From contig NZ_JANAVY020000001.1 of NCBI RefSeq assembly GCF_025195085.2, positions 558,001 through 622,000 of the forward strand: 64,000 nucleotides of DNA, written 5' to 3'. Positions within the stretch are counted from its first letter, which is position 1. Every line of letters starts with the position of its first letter. Origin of the DNA: Vibrio intestinalis (GTDB taxonomy: Bacteria > Pseudomonadota > Gammaproteobacteria > Enterobacterales > Vibrionaceae). The translations under genes were made by a program, and so were the position numbers. This document shows, one piece after another, positions 18,491 through 26,966 of this stretch. The notes under the pieces are model-generated. The model searched no databases. It was not told the origin of the DNA and saw only the letters and a list, made by a program, of their open reading frames with translations.

Positions 18491-20911
18491 CTATGCCGTT
18501 AAATCATCACGGTACAATTCGTTCTCAAGCTCTTTTATTGCTTGTTGGTACTTATCGAGCCCACCAAATATGTTTCGTCGGATCTGAGTCTTACTGCCAA
18601 GCTGGTCAAACGGTGGGAGCTCTAATATTTTTGGATTTTCAATATCTTGAACGCCATGTTGGGCAAACTTATCAACTAAAGCCTCAAGCACTAACTTTGC
18701 TTGTTCACCGTATTTACCAAACACATCACGCTTTTTCACATTGTTGGCGCGCTCTTTTCGCGTCAATGGTTTTTGGTTGAAGGCGACATGAGCGACCAAA
18801 TCGAACACATCCAACTCGTCACCGTTAGGAATCGCTTGCTGCAACAATTCTAGTTTGATTCCGTGCTCCGCTAGCTCTTCAACAATCGCCTGCTTTCGAT
18901 CGCTATCATTCCAACGTTTTAAAAAGTCGGAAAGTGTACCAAAATTCTCTTTGACTGACTGCTCTATTTGGTCTTTGAGAAGCACTCGGTAGTCTTCAGT
19001 AATGAGCTTTCCATCAGTATCTAGATACTGTGACCTTTCTGCAGCTAAATCTACATCAACATCGTCAATTACGAACTTCTTACGAGGCTCTTTCGGATCG
19101 TCAGGGTCTTCTGGAGGGTCTGGGAATTCTGGTTCAGGTCCATCATCTTCTATCGGTGGAACATCTTCTGGCGGAACCACTGGCTCATCCGGTTCTGGTT
19201 CATACACAATGACCGGCTCGCCATCGAACTCAGGATCAGAAAAAAGCCTAGTCGCCCCTTTAAAGTCCATAATAGTAAAATAGAGTTTGTTATAGTCTTC
19301 CCTTAATCGAGTCCCTCGCCCTATGATTTGTTTAAACTCAGTCATAGAGTTTATGTTCTGATCAAGAACAATTAGCTTGCACGTTTTCGCATCGACGCCT
19401 GTGGTTAGTAACTTTGATGTTGTAGCGATGACGGGGTAAGGCTCATCATTATCAATAAAATAGGAAAGTTGGGCTTTACCTTCATTATCATCACCCGTAA
19501 TACGCATGACATAACGTCTGTTGCTTGCTGCCGCTGGAATAAGCTTCACCAACTCTTGCCTCATTCTTTCTGCATGATCTTGCTCGTCACAGAAGATGAT
19601 GGTTTTGGCCATGGGGTCAGTTGAGCTTAAATACTCCCATACCTTTCGGGCTACAAATCTGGTTCTTTTTTCAAGCACTAGATTCCGATCAAAGTCTTTT
19701 GTGTTGTACTGCCTTTGCTCTACTTCCTGACCATATTTGTCTGTCTTACCTTTCTCAGGTGTGTAACCGAGGGCGTCAACATTAGATGCAATACGAATCA
19801 CTTTGTAAGGAGCCAGAAAACCATCTTCTATACCCTGTTTTAACGAATAGGTATAAATGGGTTCACCAAAATACTTAAAGTTAAATTCAGGATTGATGAT
19901 CTGCCCGTCGACTGGTTTTACTTCTTTAGGTGTAGCTGTCAAACCGATGTGAGTAGCACTATCAAAGTACTTAAGGATCTCATGCCAAGCAGAGTCTTCT
20001 CGAGCGCTACCTCGGTGACACTCATCTATTACAACTAAGTCGAAAAAGTCTCTTGGAAACTGCTTGTAGATTTGCTTCCACTCTTCTTTCCCTGTGACGG
20101 CCTGATATAGGGCCAAGTAGATCTCATAGCTTTTCTTAGCTTGTCTGTTTGTTACCTTATGCATGAACTCGCCAAAAGGAGCAAAATCTTGCTGCATAGT
20201 TTGATCAACAAGAATATTCCTATCAGCTAAAAACAAGATCCGTTTTTTTGCCTTAGCTTTCCAAAGACGCCAAATAATCTGAAATGCGGTGTAAGTTTTT
20301 CCTGTACCAGTTGCCATAACTAACAGAATACGTGATTGTTCTTTAGCAATAGCTTCTAGAGTACGATTGATTGCTACACGTTGATAGTACCTAGGTTCCT
20401 TACCGGTGCCGTCCGTATAGTACGGCTGCTCGATTATCTTTTGAGCTTGCGTCGTTTCAATACCTTTCCACTGCTGATAGATAGGCCAAAGTTGCTCTAA
20501 CGTTGGAAACTCATCCAAGGTCAGCTCGCGTACTACAGGTAGTGTTAATCCCGTACGATCATGGAGTAAAAAAGCATCACCATTACTACTTATCGCAAAT
20601 GGAGCATCAAGCATCTCGGCATAATTGAGGGCCTGTTGCATGCCATGCCCCACTGAATAAGAATTTTTTTTAGCTTCAATAACAGCTATCGGCAAGTTTG
20701 GTTTGGCGTACAAAACATAATCAGCTCGCTTAGGACCACCTTTCTTTTCAGGGTTCTGTATTCGTGCTGCAAGCTTGCCACGAACCATTACGCGCCCATC
20801 AGTAAGATTTACCTCTTCACGAAACTGATGTTGCTTCCATTCCGCTTTTTCTATCGAAGGTGTAATGTACTTAGTGCATATATCTCTTTCCGAGAGCAAT
20901 TTTTTGTCCAT
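18491..20911 (-). CDS. hsdR: Type I restriction endonuclease motor subunit HsdR
   Basis: 806 residues. The N-terminal PD-(D/E)xK nuclease has Asp64 and VIEAKK (Glu79, Lys81). The SF2 translocase has Walker A MATGTGKTY (199-207), motif II DECH (296-299), TATP and motif VI GRGTRLR (531-537). A C-terminal helical domain binds the M/S core. Between them lies an unusual linker of about 40 residues made mostly of Pro, Glu and Asp (571-610). It translocates DNA and cuts at a distance from unmethylated sites. The gene is read between the Mrr-like gene and hsdM. Confidence 0.96.
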   Translation of the reverse strand: MDKKLLSERDICTKYITPSIEKAEWKQHQFREEVNLTDGRVMVRGKLAARIQNPEKKGGPKRADYVLYAKPNLPIAVIEAKKNSYSVGHGMQQALNYAEMLDAPFAISSNGDAFLLHDRTGLTLPVVRELTLDEFPTLEQLWPIYQQWKGIETTQAQKIIEQPYYTDGTGKEPRYYQRVAINRTLEAIAKEQSRILLVMATGTGKTYTAFQIIWRLWKAKAKKRILFLADRNILVDQTMQQDFAPFGEFMHKVTNRQAKKSYEIYLALYQAVTGKEEWKQIYKQFPRDFFDLVVIDECHRGSAREDSAWHEILKYFDSATHIGLTATPKEVKPVDGQIINPEFNFKYFGEPIYTYSLKQGIEDGFLAPYKVIRIASNVDALGYTPEKGKTDKYGQEVEQRQYNTKDFDRNLVLEKRTRFVARKVWEYLSSTDPMAKTIIFCDEQDHAERMRQELVKLIPAAASNRRYVMRITGDDNEGKAQLSYFIDNDEPYPVIATTSKLLTTGVDAKTCKLIVLDQNINSMTEFKQIIGRGTRLREDYNKLYFTIMDFKGATRLFSDPEFDGEPVIVYEPEPDEPVVPPEDVPPIEDDGPEPEFPDPPEDPDDPKEPRKKFVIDDVDVDLAAERSQYLDTDGKLITEDYRVLLKDQIEQSVKENFGTLSDFLKRWNDSDRKQAIVEELAEHGIKLELLQQAIPNGDELDVFDLVAHVAFNQKPLTRKERANNVKKRDVFGKYGEQAKLVLEALVDKFAQHGVQDIENPKILELPPFDQLGSKTQIRRNIFGGLDKYQQAIKELENELYRDDLTA

Positions 20912-20939
20912 ACTTTTTACACTCCAAACCTAGCCATTT

Positions 20940-21845
20940 TTAACCTTCAAAAAACTCTTCATCAATCCGCTTGATATGCAAAACCTGCTCATCTCGGCTA
21001 CCAATGTTGTAGCGAAGCATCAATTTAGCTAACTCTTTACCATTGATAAGTACAATGCGCTTGCCTAGGTCTTTGGCTGTTTGAATAGCTGATGAAGTAA
21101 ATTCAGATGTGGTAATGAAAATGCCTTTTTGTGCTTTCTTCAGATTAAGTGCTCCAAAAAAGTCTCTGATTTCACCAGCGCCAACGTTGTTTCCATCGGC
21201 GTAACGCTTGGCCTGGATGTAAACCTGATCAACACCAAGTGGGTCTTGATTAATCACGCCATCAACACCGTTATCACCGCTCTTTCCAAGCGTATGAGCC
21301 ATACCTTCATCACTTCCGCCATAACCCATTGCTAGTAACAGGTCGATAAGTAGCTGCTCAAAGAAAGCAGGGGACACTTTACGGGTACGTGATAAAATAT
21401 CTGAAGCTAAGGAATCGTTGATTTGTTTATAAGCAGCTCTGAGAATTTCATCTGGTGTCGCATCGTTATCAACAACATCAGTAGCTTCTACTTTTTCTAC
21501 GTCACCATTTTTTTGCTTCGTGAACGTATTGAAGTCATCAAAACGTTTTAGGTATTGGTTATTAATCTCTTCACCACTATTTAGAGCTTCTTTCCCCAAG
21601 TCTGTTATCACGAAATGACCACGCCTTGCTGAATCCAAAAGCCCTGCTTTGGCTAGATAGGTTTTGGCCCACCCAACTCGGTTCGTGAATGCCGCTTGTC
21701 GGCCACTAGGAAGCAGCTCCGTTCTCTCGTCTTCTGACAGATTGAATTGATTCGCCAGCAAGTCTACAACGTTGCTAAGCTTAACTTCTTCATTCTTCGC
21801 AGCCTCTAACACTGGCTTCATTAACTCTTGATAATTTGGAAGCAT
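20940..21845 (-). CDS. Mrr-like restriction endonuclease
   Basis: 301 residues. The N-terminal 90 or so residues form an Mrr_N-type winged-helix region (VLEAAKNEEVKLSNVVDLL, RTELLPSGRQAAFTNRV). The C-terminal half is an Mrr_cat nuclease: FEQLLIDLLLAMGYGG, DNGVDGVI and VYIQAKRY, the D...QxK variant of the PD-(D/E)xK site. E. coli Mrr cuts methylated DNA. Sitting directly upstream of hsdR it either adds a methyl-dependent activity or supports the R-M complex. Its ATG directly follows the stop of the HTH gene (TAAATG), so translation is coupled. Confidence 0.88.
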   Translation of the reverse strand: MLPNYQELMKPVLEAAKNEEVKLSNVVDLLANQFNLSEDERTELLPSGRQAAFTNRVGWAKTYLAKAGLLDSARRGHFVITDLGKEALNSGEEINNQYLKRFDDFNTFTKQKNGDVEKVEATDVVDNDATPDEILRAAYKQINDSLASDILSRTRKVSPAFFEQLLIDLLLAMGYGGSDEGMAHTLGKSGDNGVDGVINQDPLGVDQVYIQAKRYADGNNVGAGEIRDFFGALNLKKAQKGIFITTSEFTSSAIQTAKDLGKRIVLINGKELAKLMLRYNIGSRDEQVLHIKRIDEEFFEG

Positions 21846-22022
21846 TTAGGCACCTGTTTTTTGTTGTTCAATCCACGCTTCCAAGTCTTCACGCTTGAAA
21901 CGCCAAGAACCGCCTACTTTAAAACCAGGTAGCTTTCCTTCGCTTGCTAACCGATATGCTGTTTTTTCGGCAAGCTTTAGATACACTGCAACTTCTTTCA
22001 AGGTTAAAATTTGGTCTACCAT
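21846..22022 (-). CDS. Small MerR/excisionase-type helix-turn-helix protein, first gene of the defence operon
   Basis: 58 residues, translated by hand. It starts MVDQILTLKEVAVYLKLAEK and ends with SWRFKREDLEAWIEQQKTGA, the HTH_17/excisionase-type winged helix (LTLKEVA, TAYRLASEGKLPG, GSWRF). These bind DNA as small regulators or excisionases. Its stop touches the Mrr start codon. Being the first gene of the R-M operon and lying next to an inverted repeat in the promoter, it may be the controller of the system rather than an excisionase; that is inference. Confidence 0.85.
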   Translation of the reverse strand: MVDQILTLKEVAVYLKLAEKTAYRLASEGKLPGFKVGGSWRFKREDLEAWIEQQKTGA

Positions 22023-22029
22023 TCAGAGC

Positions 22030-22110
22030 GTTATCTCATGTTGGTTTAATACTTCAGAATTGATGGTGAGAGAATATGGGAAAATTGGGGAATCGGCAAT
22101 GTGAGATAAC
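22030..22110. promoter_or_regulatory. Inverted repeat flanking the defence-operon promoter region
   Basis: GTTATCTCA (22030-22038) and TGAGATAAC (22102-22110) are exact 9-bp inverted copies 63 bases apart. They bracket the only intergenic space in front of the eight-gene operon; the first copy is 8 bases before the HTH start codon. This layout fits operator half-sites for the HTH protein with a looped or double-bound promoter. I could not fix -35/-10 boxes. Confidence 0.45.
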
Positions 22111-22138
22111 TCAATACAAGACTGAGTGCATAAAAAAT

Positions 22139-22174
22139 ACAAATCCCCACCAGCTTTCGCTGGTGGGGATTTGT
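22139..22174 (-). terminator. Strong hairpin terminator downstream of the helicase gene
   Basis: ACAAATCCCCACCAGC (22139-22154), loop TTTC, and GCTGGTGGGGATTTGT (22159-22174) form a perfect 16-bp stem. An A-rich stretch lies to the left, so read leftward it ends in a U-rich tail. It separates the helicase transcript from the R-M operon promoter. Confidence 0.85.
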
Positions 22175-22279
22175 TCTATTAGTAGCATTTCATAACTATC
22201 AATACGGTGATTGCTTGAACGATAACCTCTCCACGATCTTGATAATTCAGTAACTACAGAGTTTAAGACAAGCACTCAC

Positions 22280-25200
22280 CTAAGGAGTTAGCAATGTCTC
22301 GTTACATTGTGGGGGACTCTCGTCTTTCGAATAAGCATCCGTACTAAGGTGATTCAACTTTCTGTATGTTTTGTCAAAATAGCGCTTGTCGGACCAAACC
22401 TGAATATCGCCGATGACAAATAAGTGTTTTTTAGCTCGGGTAACAGCTACGTTCAACAAATTTGGTTTTGAAGAAGCCCAAGACGCTCCTCCACTGTTTT
22501 TAATGTCGCAGCCGAGAACCAAAATAACGGTCTCATTCTCCTTGCCTTGGAAGGTGTGCACCGTCCCTACATTGTTATTCAAAAAGTGATTAAACTCCTT
22601 TTCATTCCAACTAGAGTTACTAAGCAGCTCTGACTTGCTACGCCTCAGATCTTCTTTCAACTCTTTTCTTACCGCTTTAAATGGTGTTATTAAATAGATG
22701 CTGCTTAAGTCGCCATTGTACACTGCCAATTCGAATAAAAGGGCTCTAACATCTTCACCCAACTCACGTTTATACTGTTTGTGTAAACAATCTCCTTGTG
22801 AATCATTCCAGCGATTACGCCCTAAAGCCATATGAGTTCTTGGTTCAACATCTTTAGCCTTGTCAGAGCCATGTATCATTCGATTGTTGTAAGCTATTTC
22901 ATTCGAAATGCTAAACATGGGCTCGATACATCTACGATGTACCCATAACGGTATACCTATCCATTGTTCTTCCCCATCCATATCTATCATACAGCCATAC
23001 GGATTAACGCGATCAGCTAACGTCTGAACTGACCACATACAAGGGTCCCACTTCTCTGATTTTTCTTGCAACTTAGATTGCATTAAGTAGTCAATCAGCT
23101 CTGGTGGAGATGTAAACACAGGTTCAATTTGCAGAGGGTCTCCAACAACCACAGCTCGCTTAGCACGAAGCAAACCACCTACAGCAGATTGTGGTACTGC
23201 TTGCCCAGCCTCATCAATCATTAGCCAACCTAAAGACTCTGGCGGCAGCTTAGAAAACATATTTCCCAATGAAGCAAAAGTCGTCGAAACCACGGGGACA
23301 AACATAAATAGTATCTGCCAAATCGCTAGTGCATTCTCGCGACTCTTCCCTAAAACAACATCATTCACTTTATGTATCTGAGATCGAAAACTATTCAGGT
23401 TGCTAGCCTCGATCAACCAAGCCTCATGAAGTAGTAACGCTGCAGCGTATACGTCAGACCTCAGTGCATTGATCTTTTCCTGCTGCCAGCACGCGTGTCT
23501 CTGTCTGTCATGCCCCTCAATATCATCAGTAGTTTCTGGTAAGTGATACCCCTTAAACTCGTCTCTATAGGCATCTAACTCATCTAAAAGCTTCTGCTTT
23601 TCAAGCTCTTTGGATTGGATATCAACTTGCTGCTGTAAAATTTTCTTTGTACACCCTTTTCTCTCGATTTCTTTGGAATCAACGTCACCAATAATCAACC
23701 GAATAGATTTTTTGACATTTTCGTACTCACCGAGTTTTTGAGATAGTGAAGCCTTATATTGTTTATTTTTCTTAGTGTTAAAGAACCGACTAAACCAACC
23801 AGGTGAGTTAACCTTCAATAGCTCAAGGGAAATAGAAATTTCCTCTTCCCTTCTCACTTCAGCATTTCTTGTTGAACTAAGGACATCTAGCTCTACAGAG
23901 AGCGTATGAACATGCTTTTCTAGCTCATCTAGAACTAGGTTCATTTGATGCAAATCAGCATCAAACTGATGTTCATCGAAAGTCTTTTGCAGGCTATCAA
24001 AATAGGCTAACTTGTCATTCAACTTATGGAAACGAGATAACTTCTCGTTAAAGGTCTTTTTGGCAATGTGAAAAGAGGGCCCGGTATAAGTTGAGCGATA
24101 TTGCCAAAAATTCAAGAAGTCTAAAGAGGGCTCTCTAACCGCTGGTTCATTGCCTTTTTCATAGTGATATTTAAAGAAAAAGCGATCGAGAAACCTTTGC
24201 CTCTTTTTATAAGCTCCCATAGCAGCTGAGATATTTCCCCAGCTCTGCTTTTTATCGTCCAAAGGTTGTAAACGACCTTTCTTTTCATCAGCACTAACTT
24301 GATTTGCTACAGAACGAAAAAAACTGGTATTAGCGTATCTGTCAGCTATCGACTTTGCTTGAGGAAGCTCTTTTGAGATATTTTCAACGGCGGCATTGTT
24401 TGATGACGCCACAACCATTTCAAAATCAGTAAGCTCTTCAATAAGAAATCCTTCTGAACTTAACCCATCGCTAACCTTCGAAAAAGAAGCTAATACCTTC
24501 GCTCTCTCAACAATGTTTTGCGCAATGATATCCCGCAATAACGTCGTTTTACCTGTGCCAGGAGGACCATTAACCGAGATCACGCCACCTGTTTTCAGCT
24601 CCTTGAATACCGTATTGATGGCGAACTGCTGCATTAAAGACATGTTATGCGCAGGCTCTGTCAGCCACCTTCCTTCTGGTGTTTCTTTGGGGTTCAAGTG
24701 ATTATGAATCAACGGTATCGAATCGTTGGTATACAGATCAACATGCTTATGACTGGATTGTCCCAAGTAGGTTTGAAGGGGCTGGCTGGCCCTGCCAGTG
24801 GAAATCGCATTAATGGCTCGCTCTATATCTCGAATATAAAAGCTGTTTAAAATAGGTAACTGAGATTCGTCTTCTTTAGATGAATCGTCATTATCGTCTT
24901 CAATTTTTCCTGGGGCCTTTTTGTTCTCCAAAAGATTGTCTGACTTCGCCTCATACTCATAAAAAGCCATCTGAAACGGGTAAGCCTTTGAGTTCTCTGA
25001 AAGCAACAAATCTTGATTAGAAATACCAGCCCATTGGTAAAGCCCCTCAACCAAGCTCATTAGACTTTTCACACAAAGAGTATGCCTTCCCTCTAAGCTA
25101 GGGTGGTTGGGCAAGGTGGCTTCCCAGCGATCCACAAACTCGTTAAGATCGTCACACCGACTATCAAATCGTTCCTGAGATATACTCCCAGCCCTTCCCC

Positions 25201-25642
25201 CTAGTAACTCTGCTAAAGCCCACGGTAGCGTGCTTACCGAAAAGGTATCCAACCGAGGGGTACCAAACTCATCCAACATCAATTTAGCAAAGCAAGACGC
25301 TCCCTCATTATCTCTTCTTTGCTCTATTTCTTCAGAGACACAATCCTCCTGGCTGTGGGTAGAAAAGTACTCCGCAACTTTTTTATCTATCGCCGATTTA
25401 TCGAATAATCCCAGATATAGGGTATAAGTACACTTTTTGCCCGGAGTAAGACCGAGCGAATCACGAGCCGCGGGATCTAGCCACGGAAGTAGATGGTTAC
25501 CACATGACTTCAACTCGTGACACGACACATTTACTGGTGCAATTTTACTGTCGTCTTTATCTGGTACTGAGTAGGCTTGAAAAAACTCCACTAAATGCCA
25601 GGCTTTCAATATATTTATCGAGTCTTCTTTTCTACTATCCAC
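22280..25642 (-). CDS. Large SF1 helicase (UPF1/DNA2-like, AAA_11/AAA_12)
   Basis: 1120 residues. An N-terminal region of about 330 residues has no motif I recognise. Walker A is GPPGTGKTT (359-367). A coiled-coil insertion of about 250 residues follows (about 500-750). Walker B is MIDEAGQAVP. The late motifs VGTVHTFQGKENETVILVLG and NVAVTRAKKHLFVIGD are typical of UPF1-like SF1 enzymes. There is no nuclease domain that I can see. It lies in the island between a WYL-domain remnant and the R-M operon, so a defence role is likely but unproven. Substrate (DNA or RNA) is unknown. Confidence 0.85.
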   Translation of the reverse strand: MDSRKEDSINILKAWHLVEFFQAYSVPDKDDSKIAPVNVSCHELKSCGNHLLPWLDPAARDSLGLTPGKKCTYTLYLGLFDKSAIDKKVAEYFSTHSQEDCVSEEIEQRRDNEGASCFAKLMLDEFGTPRLDTFSVSTLPWALAELLGGRAGSISQERFDSRCDDLNEFVDRWEATLPNHPSLEGRHTLCVKSLMSLVEGLYQWAGISNQDLLLSENSKAYPFQMAFYEYEAKSDNLLENKKAPGKIEDDNDDSSKEDESQLPILNSFYIRDIERAINAISTGRASQPLQTYLGQSSHKHVDLYTNDSIPLIHNHLNPKETPEGRWLTEPAHNMSLMQQFAINTVFKELKTGGVISVNGPPGTGKTTLLRDIIAQNIVERAKVLASFSKVSDGLSSEGFLIEELTDFEMVVASSNNAAVENISKELPQAKSIADRYANTSFFRSVANQVSADEKKGRLQPLDDKKQSWGNISAAMGAYKKRQRFLDRFFFKYHYEKGNEPAVREPSLDFLNFWQYRSTYTGPSFHIAKKTFNEKLSRFHKLNDKLAYFDSLQKTFDEHQFDADLHQMNLVLDELEKHVHTLSVELDVLSSTRNAEVRREEEISISLELLKVNSPGWFSRFFNTKKNKQYKASLSQKLGEYENVKKSIRLIIGDVDSKEIERKGCTKKILQQQVDIQSKELEKQKLLDELDAYRDEFKGYHLPETTDDIEGHDRQRHACWQQEKINALRSDVYAAALLLHEAWLIEASNLNSFRSQIHKVNDVVLGKSRENALAIWQILFMFVPVVSTTFASLGNMFSKLPPESLGWLMIDEAGQAVPQSAVGGLLRAKRAVVVGDPLQIEPVFTSPPELIDYLMQSKLQEKSEKWDPCMWSVQTLADRVNPYGCMIDMDGEEQWIGIPLWVHRRCIEPMFSISNEIAYNNRMIHGSDKAKDVEPRTHMALGRNRWNDSQGDCLHKQYKRELGEDVRALLFELAVYNGDLSSIYLITPFKAVRKELKEDLRRSKSELLSNSSWNEKEFNHFLNNNVGTVHTFQGKENETVILVLGCDIKNSGGASWASSKPNLLNVAVTRAKKHLFVIGDIQVWSDKRYFDKTYRKLNHLSTDAYSKDESPPQCNETLLTP

Positions 25643-25712
25643 GAATTAACGCCTATCAATACCATCAAATATCATTAAGTTACGATAATATACAGCCTGA
25701 TTGCATAAGGCG

Positions 25713-26306
25713 ATGAAGAATGACAGAAGAATGATAGAGTGTGACGGCTCCCCTAAAAACAAAGCGGCATCGAATTACCTTAAAACTAGACACTCCTCCA
25801 TCCAGTTCACTTTCAAGCCAAGCTACAGCCCTATCACTCGTAACATTTCCCCTGAAATTTTACGACCCCTCGTTCAAGCTATCCGTGAAAAGAAACGTGT
25901 CGATATAAGCTACACATCATTAAAAGATGGTGAAATCGTCGAACGGATAATTTGTCCGCTTACTCTTGTGTGCACACCACTACGCTGGCATGTGCGAGCA
26001 TACTGTGAGCATGCTGGTAACTATCGCGATTTCGTTTTAAGCCGAATTCATGGTATACCCGAATTAAATGATGCTGCTACTTACGACAAAACAAGAGATA
26101 ACTTATGGAACAAATCTGTTGTCGTCGAATTAGTTGCCGAGCAGAGATTCAATGATAAGCAAAAGGCGGAGATCGAAAAAGATTTCGGTATGAGTGACGA
26201 CGTTCTTAGCATAGCTACAAACTCATCACTCATTCGATATGTTCTAGACGCTTACAATATTGACATCCTATCCAAAAATCTAATCCACAAGGACAACAAA
26301 TTGTAA
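25713..26306 (+). pseudogene. N-terminally truncated WYL-domain regulator (BrxR/CapW-like)
   Basis: About 197 residues from the ATG at 25713. The segment from RPLVQAIREKKRVDISYTSL through RWHVRAYCEHAGNYRDFVLSRI is the WYL domain plus the start of the C-terminal extension, as in BrxR/CapW regulators of defence loci. Those proteins are about 290 residues and begin with a winged helix that is missing here; the bases upstream belong to the divergent helicase gene. With no DNA-binding domain it is probably a relic, or acts only as a ligand-binding inhibitor. It reads away from the helicase with about 70 bases between starts. Confidence 0.6.
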
Positions 26307-26359
26307 TTGGTAACTTAGGATTTGTAATAGATTATTTGACCTAACAATAAAACTATTCT

Positions 26360-26935
26360 TCAGCAATCTTCAATTTCTAAAATAAACTTGCTTTTGTTAC
26401 CATTATTTTGAGAATGACCTGAAGGAATGTAGTGAATTTTACACCGATAACTTTCAATATCTCCCCAATCACCTTCCATTTTAGGAAAAATCCAAAATCC
26501 ACTGTGAGATGGCGTATCTACGTCATCAGCAAAGTTTAATTCTTGTTGATAGGGACCATTAATATCATTGTTGATATTAATGTTTACTATTGACTTTAAT
26601 TGAATAATAGATTGGGAATTATCTAGTGGATACGGGTAGAGTATAGGATGGTTGTCTACGTCCGAAAACGCTATCTCAACGTTGTCAATAACTACACATC
26701 GGAGCCGGCTTTGTAAGCTCATTGAACATTGCTCAACTAAAGAATTTGGTAGTATTACTTTAGTTGCAAATATATCAAACGCACTTTCCAAAGAACCTTT
26801 GGTACTTTTCAATACCGCAATCTTTGCATCACGTCTAAAGTCTAAATATTTAGACGAAGCAATTGCACTCAGTATGCTTACAATAACTATTGTGATAACA
26901 ACCTCTATTAGAGTAAAACCTTTTTTTGAAATCAT
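26360..26935 (-). CDS. Type IV pilin-like protein (prepilin)
   Basis: 191 residues from the ATG at 26935; a GTG three codons earlier is an alternative start. The leader MISKKG is followed by FTLIEVVITIVIVSILSAIA, a textbook prepilin peptidase site (G/F, Glu at +5) and N-terminal helix. The rest is a globular pilin head with four cysteines. No assembly genes are near, so it would need the host's pilin peptidase and an existing type IV pilus or type II secretion machine. The gene and its neighbour are clearly more AT-rich than the flanking genes. A pilin is also part of VSP-II islands, as I recall. Confidence 0.85.
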   Translation of the reverse strand: MISKKGFTLIEVVITIVIVSILSAIASSKYLDFRRDAKIAVLKSTKGSLESAFDIFATKVILPNSLVEQCSMSLQSRLRCVVIDNVEIAFSDVDNHPILYPYPLDNSQSIIQLKSIVNININNDINGPYQQELNFADDVDTPSHSGFWIFPKMEGDWGDIESYRCKIHYIPSGHSQNNGNKSKFILEIEDC

Positions 26936-26966
26936 ATTAATCACTTTAAATAGCCATCGAGATTGA

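Noticed and set aside
19002..19283. Gly/Ser-repeat frame opposite hsdR
   Set aside because: Complement of the HsdR Pro/Glu/Asp linker; no independent support.
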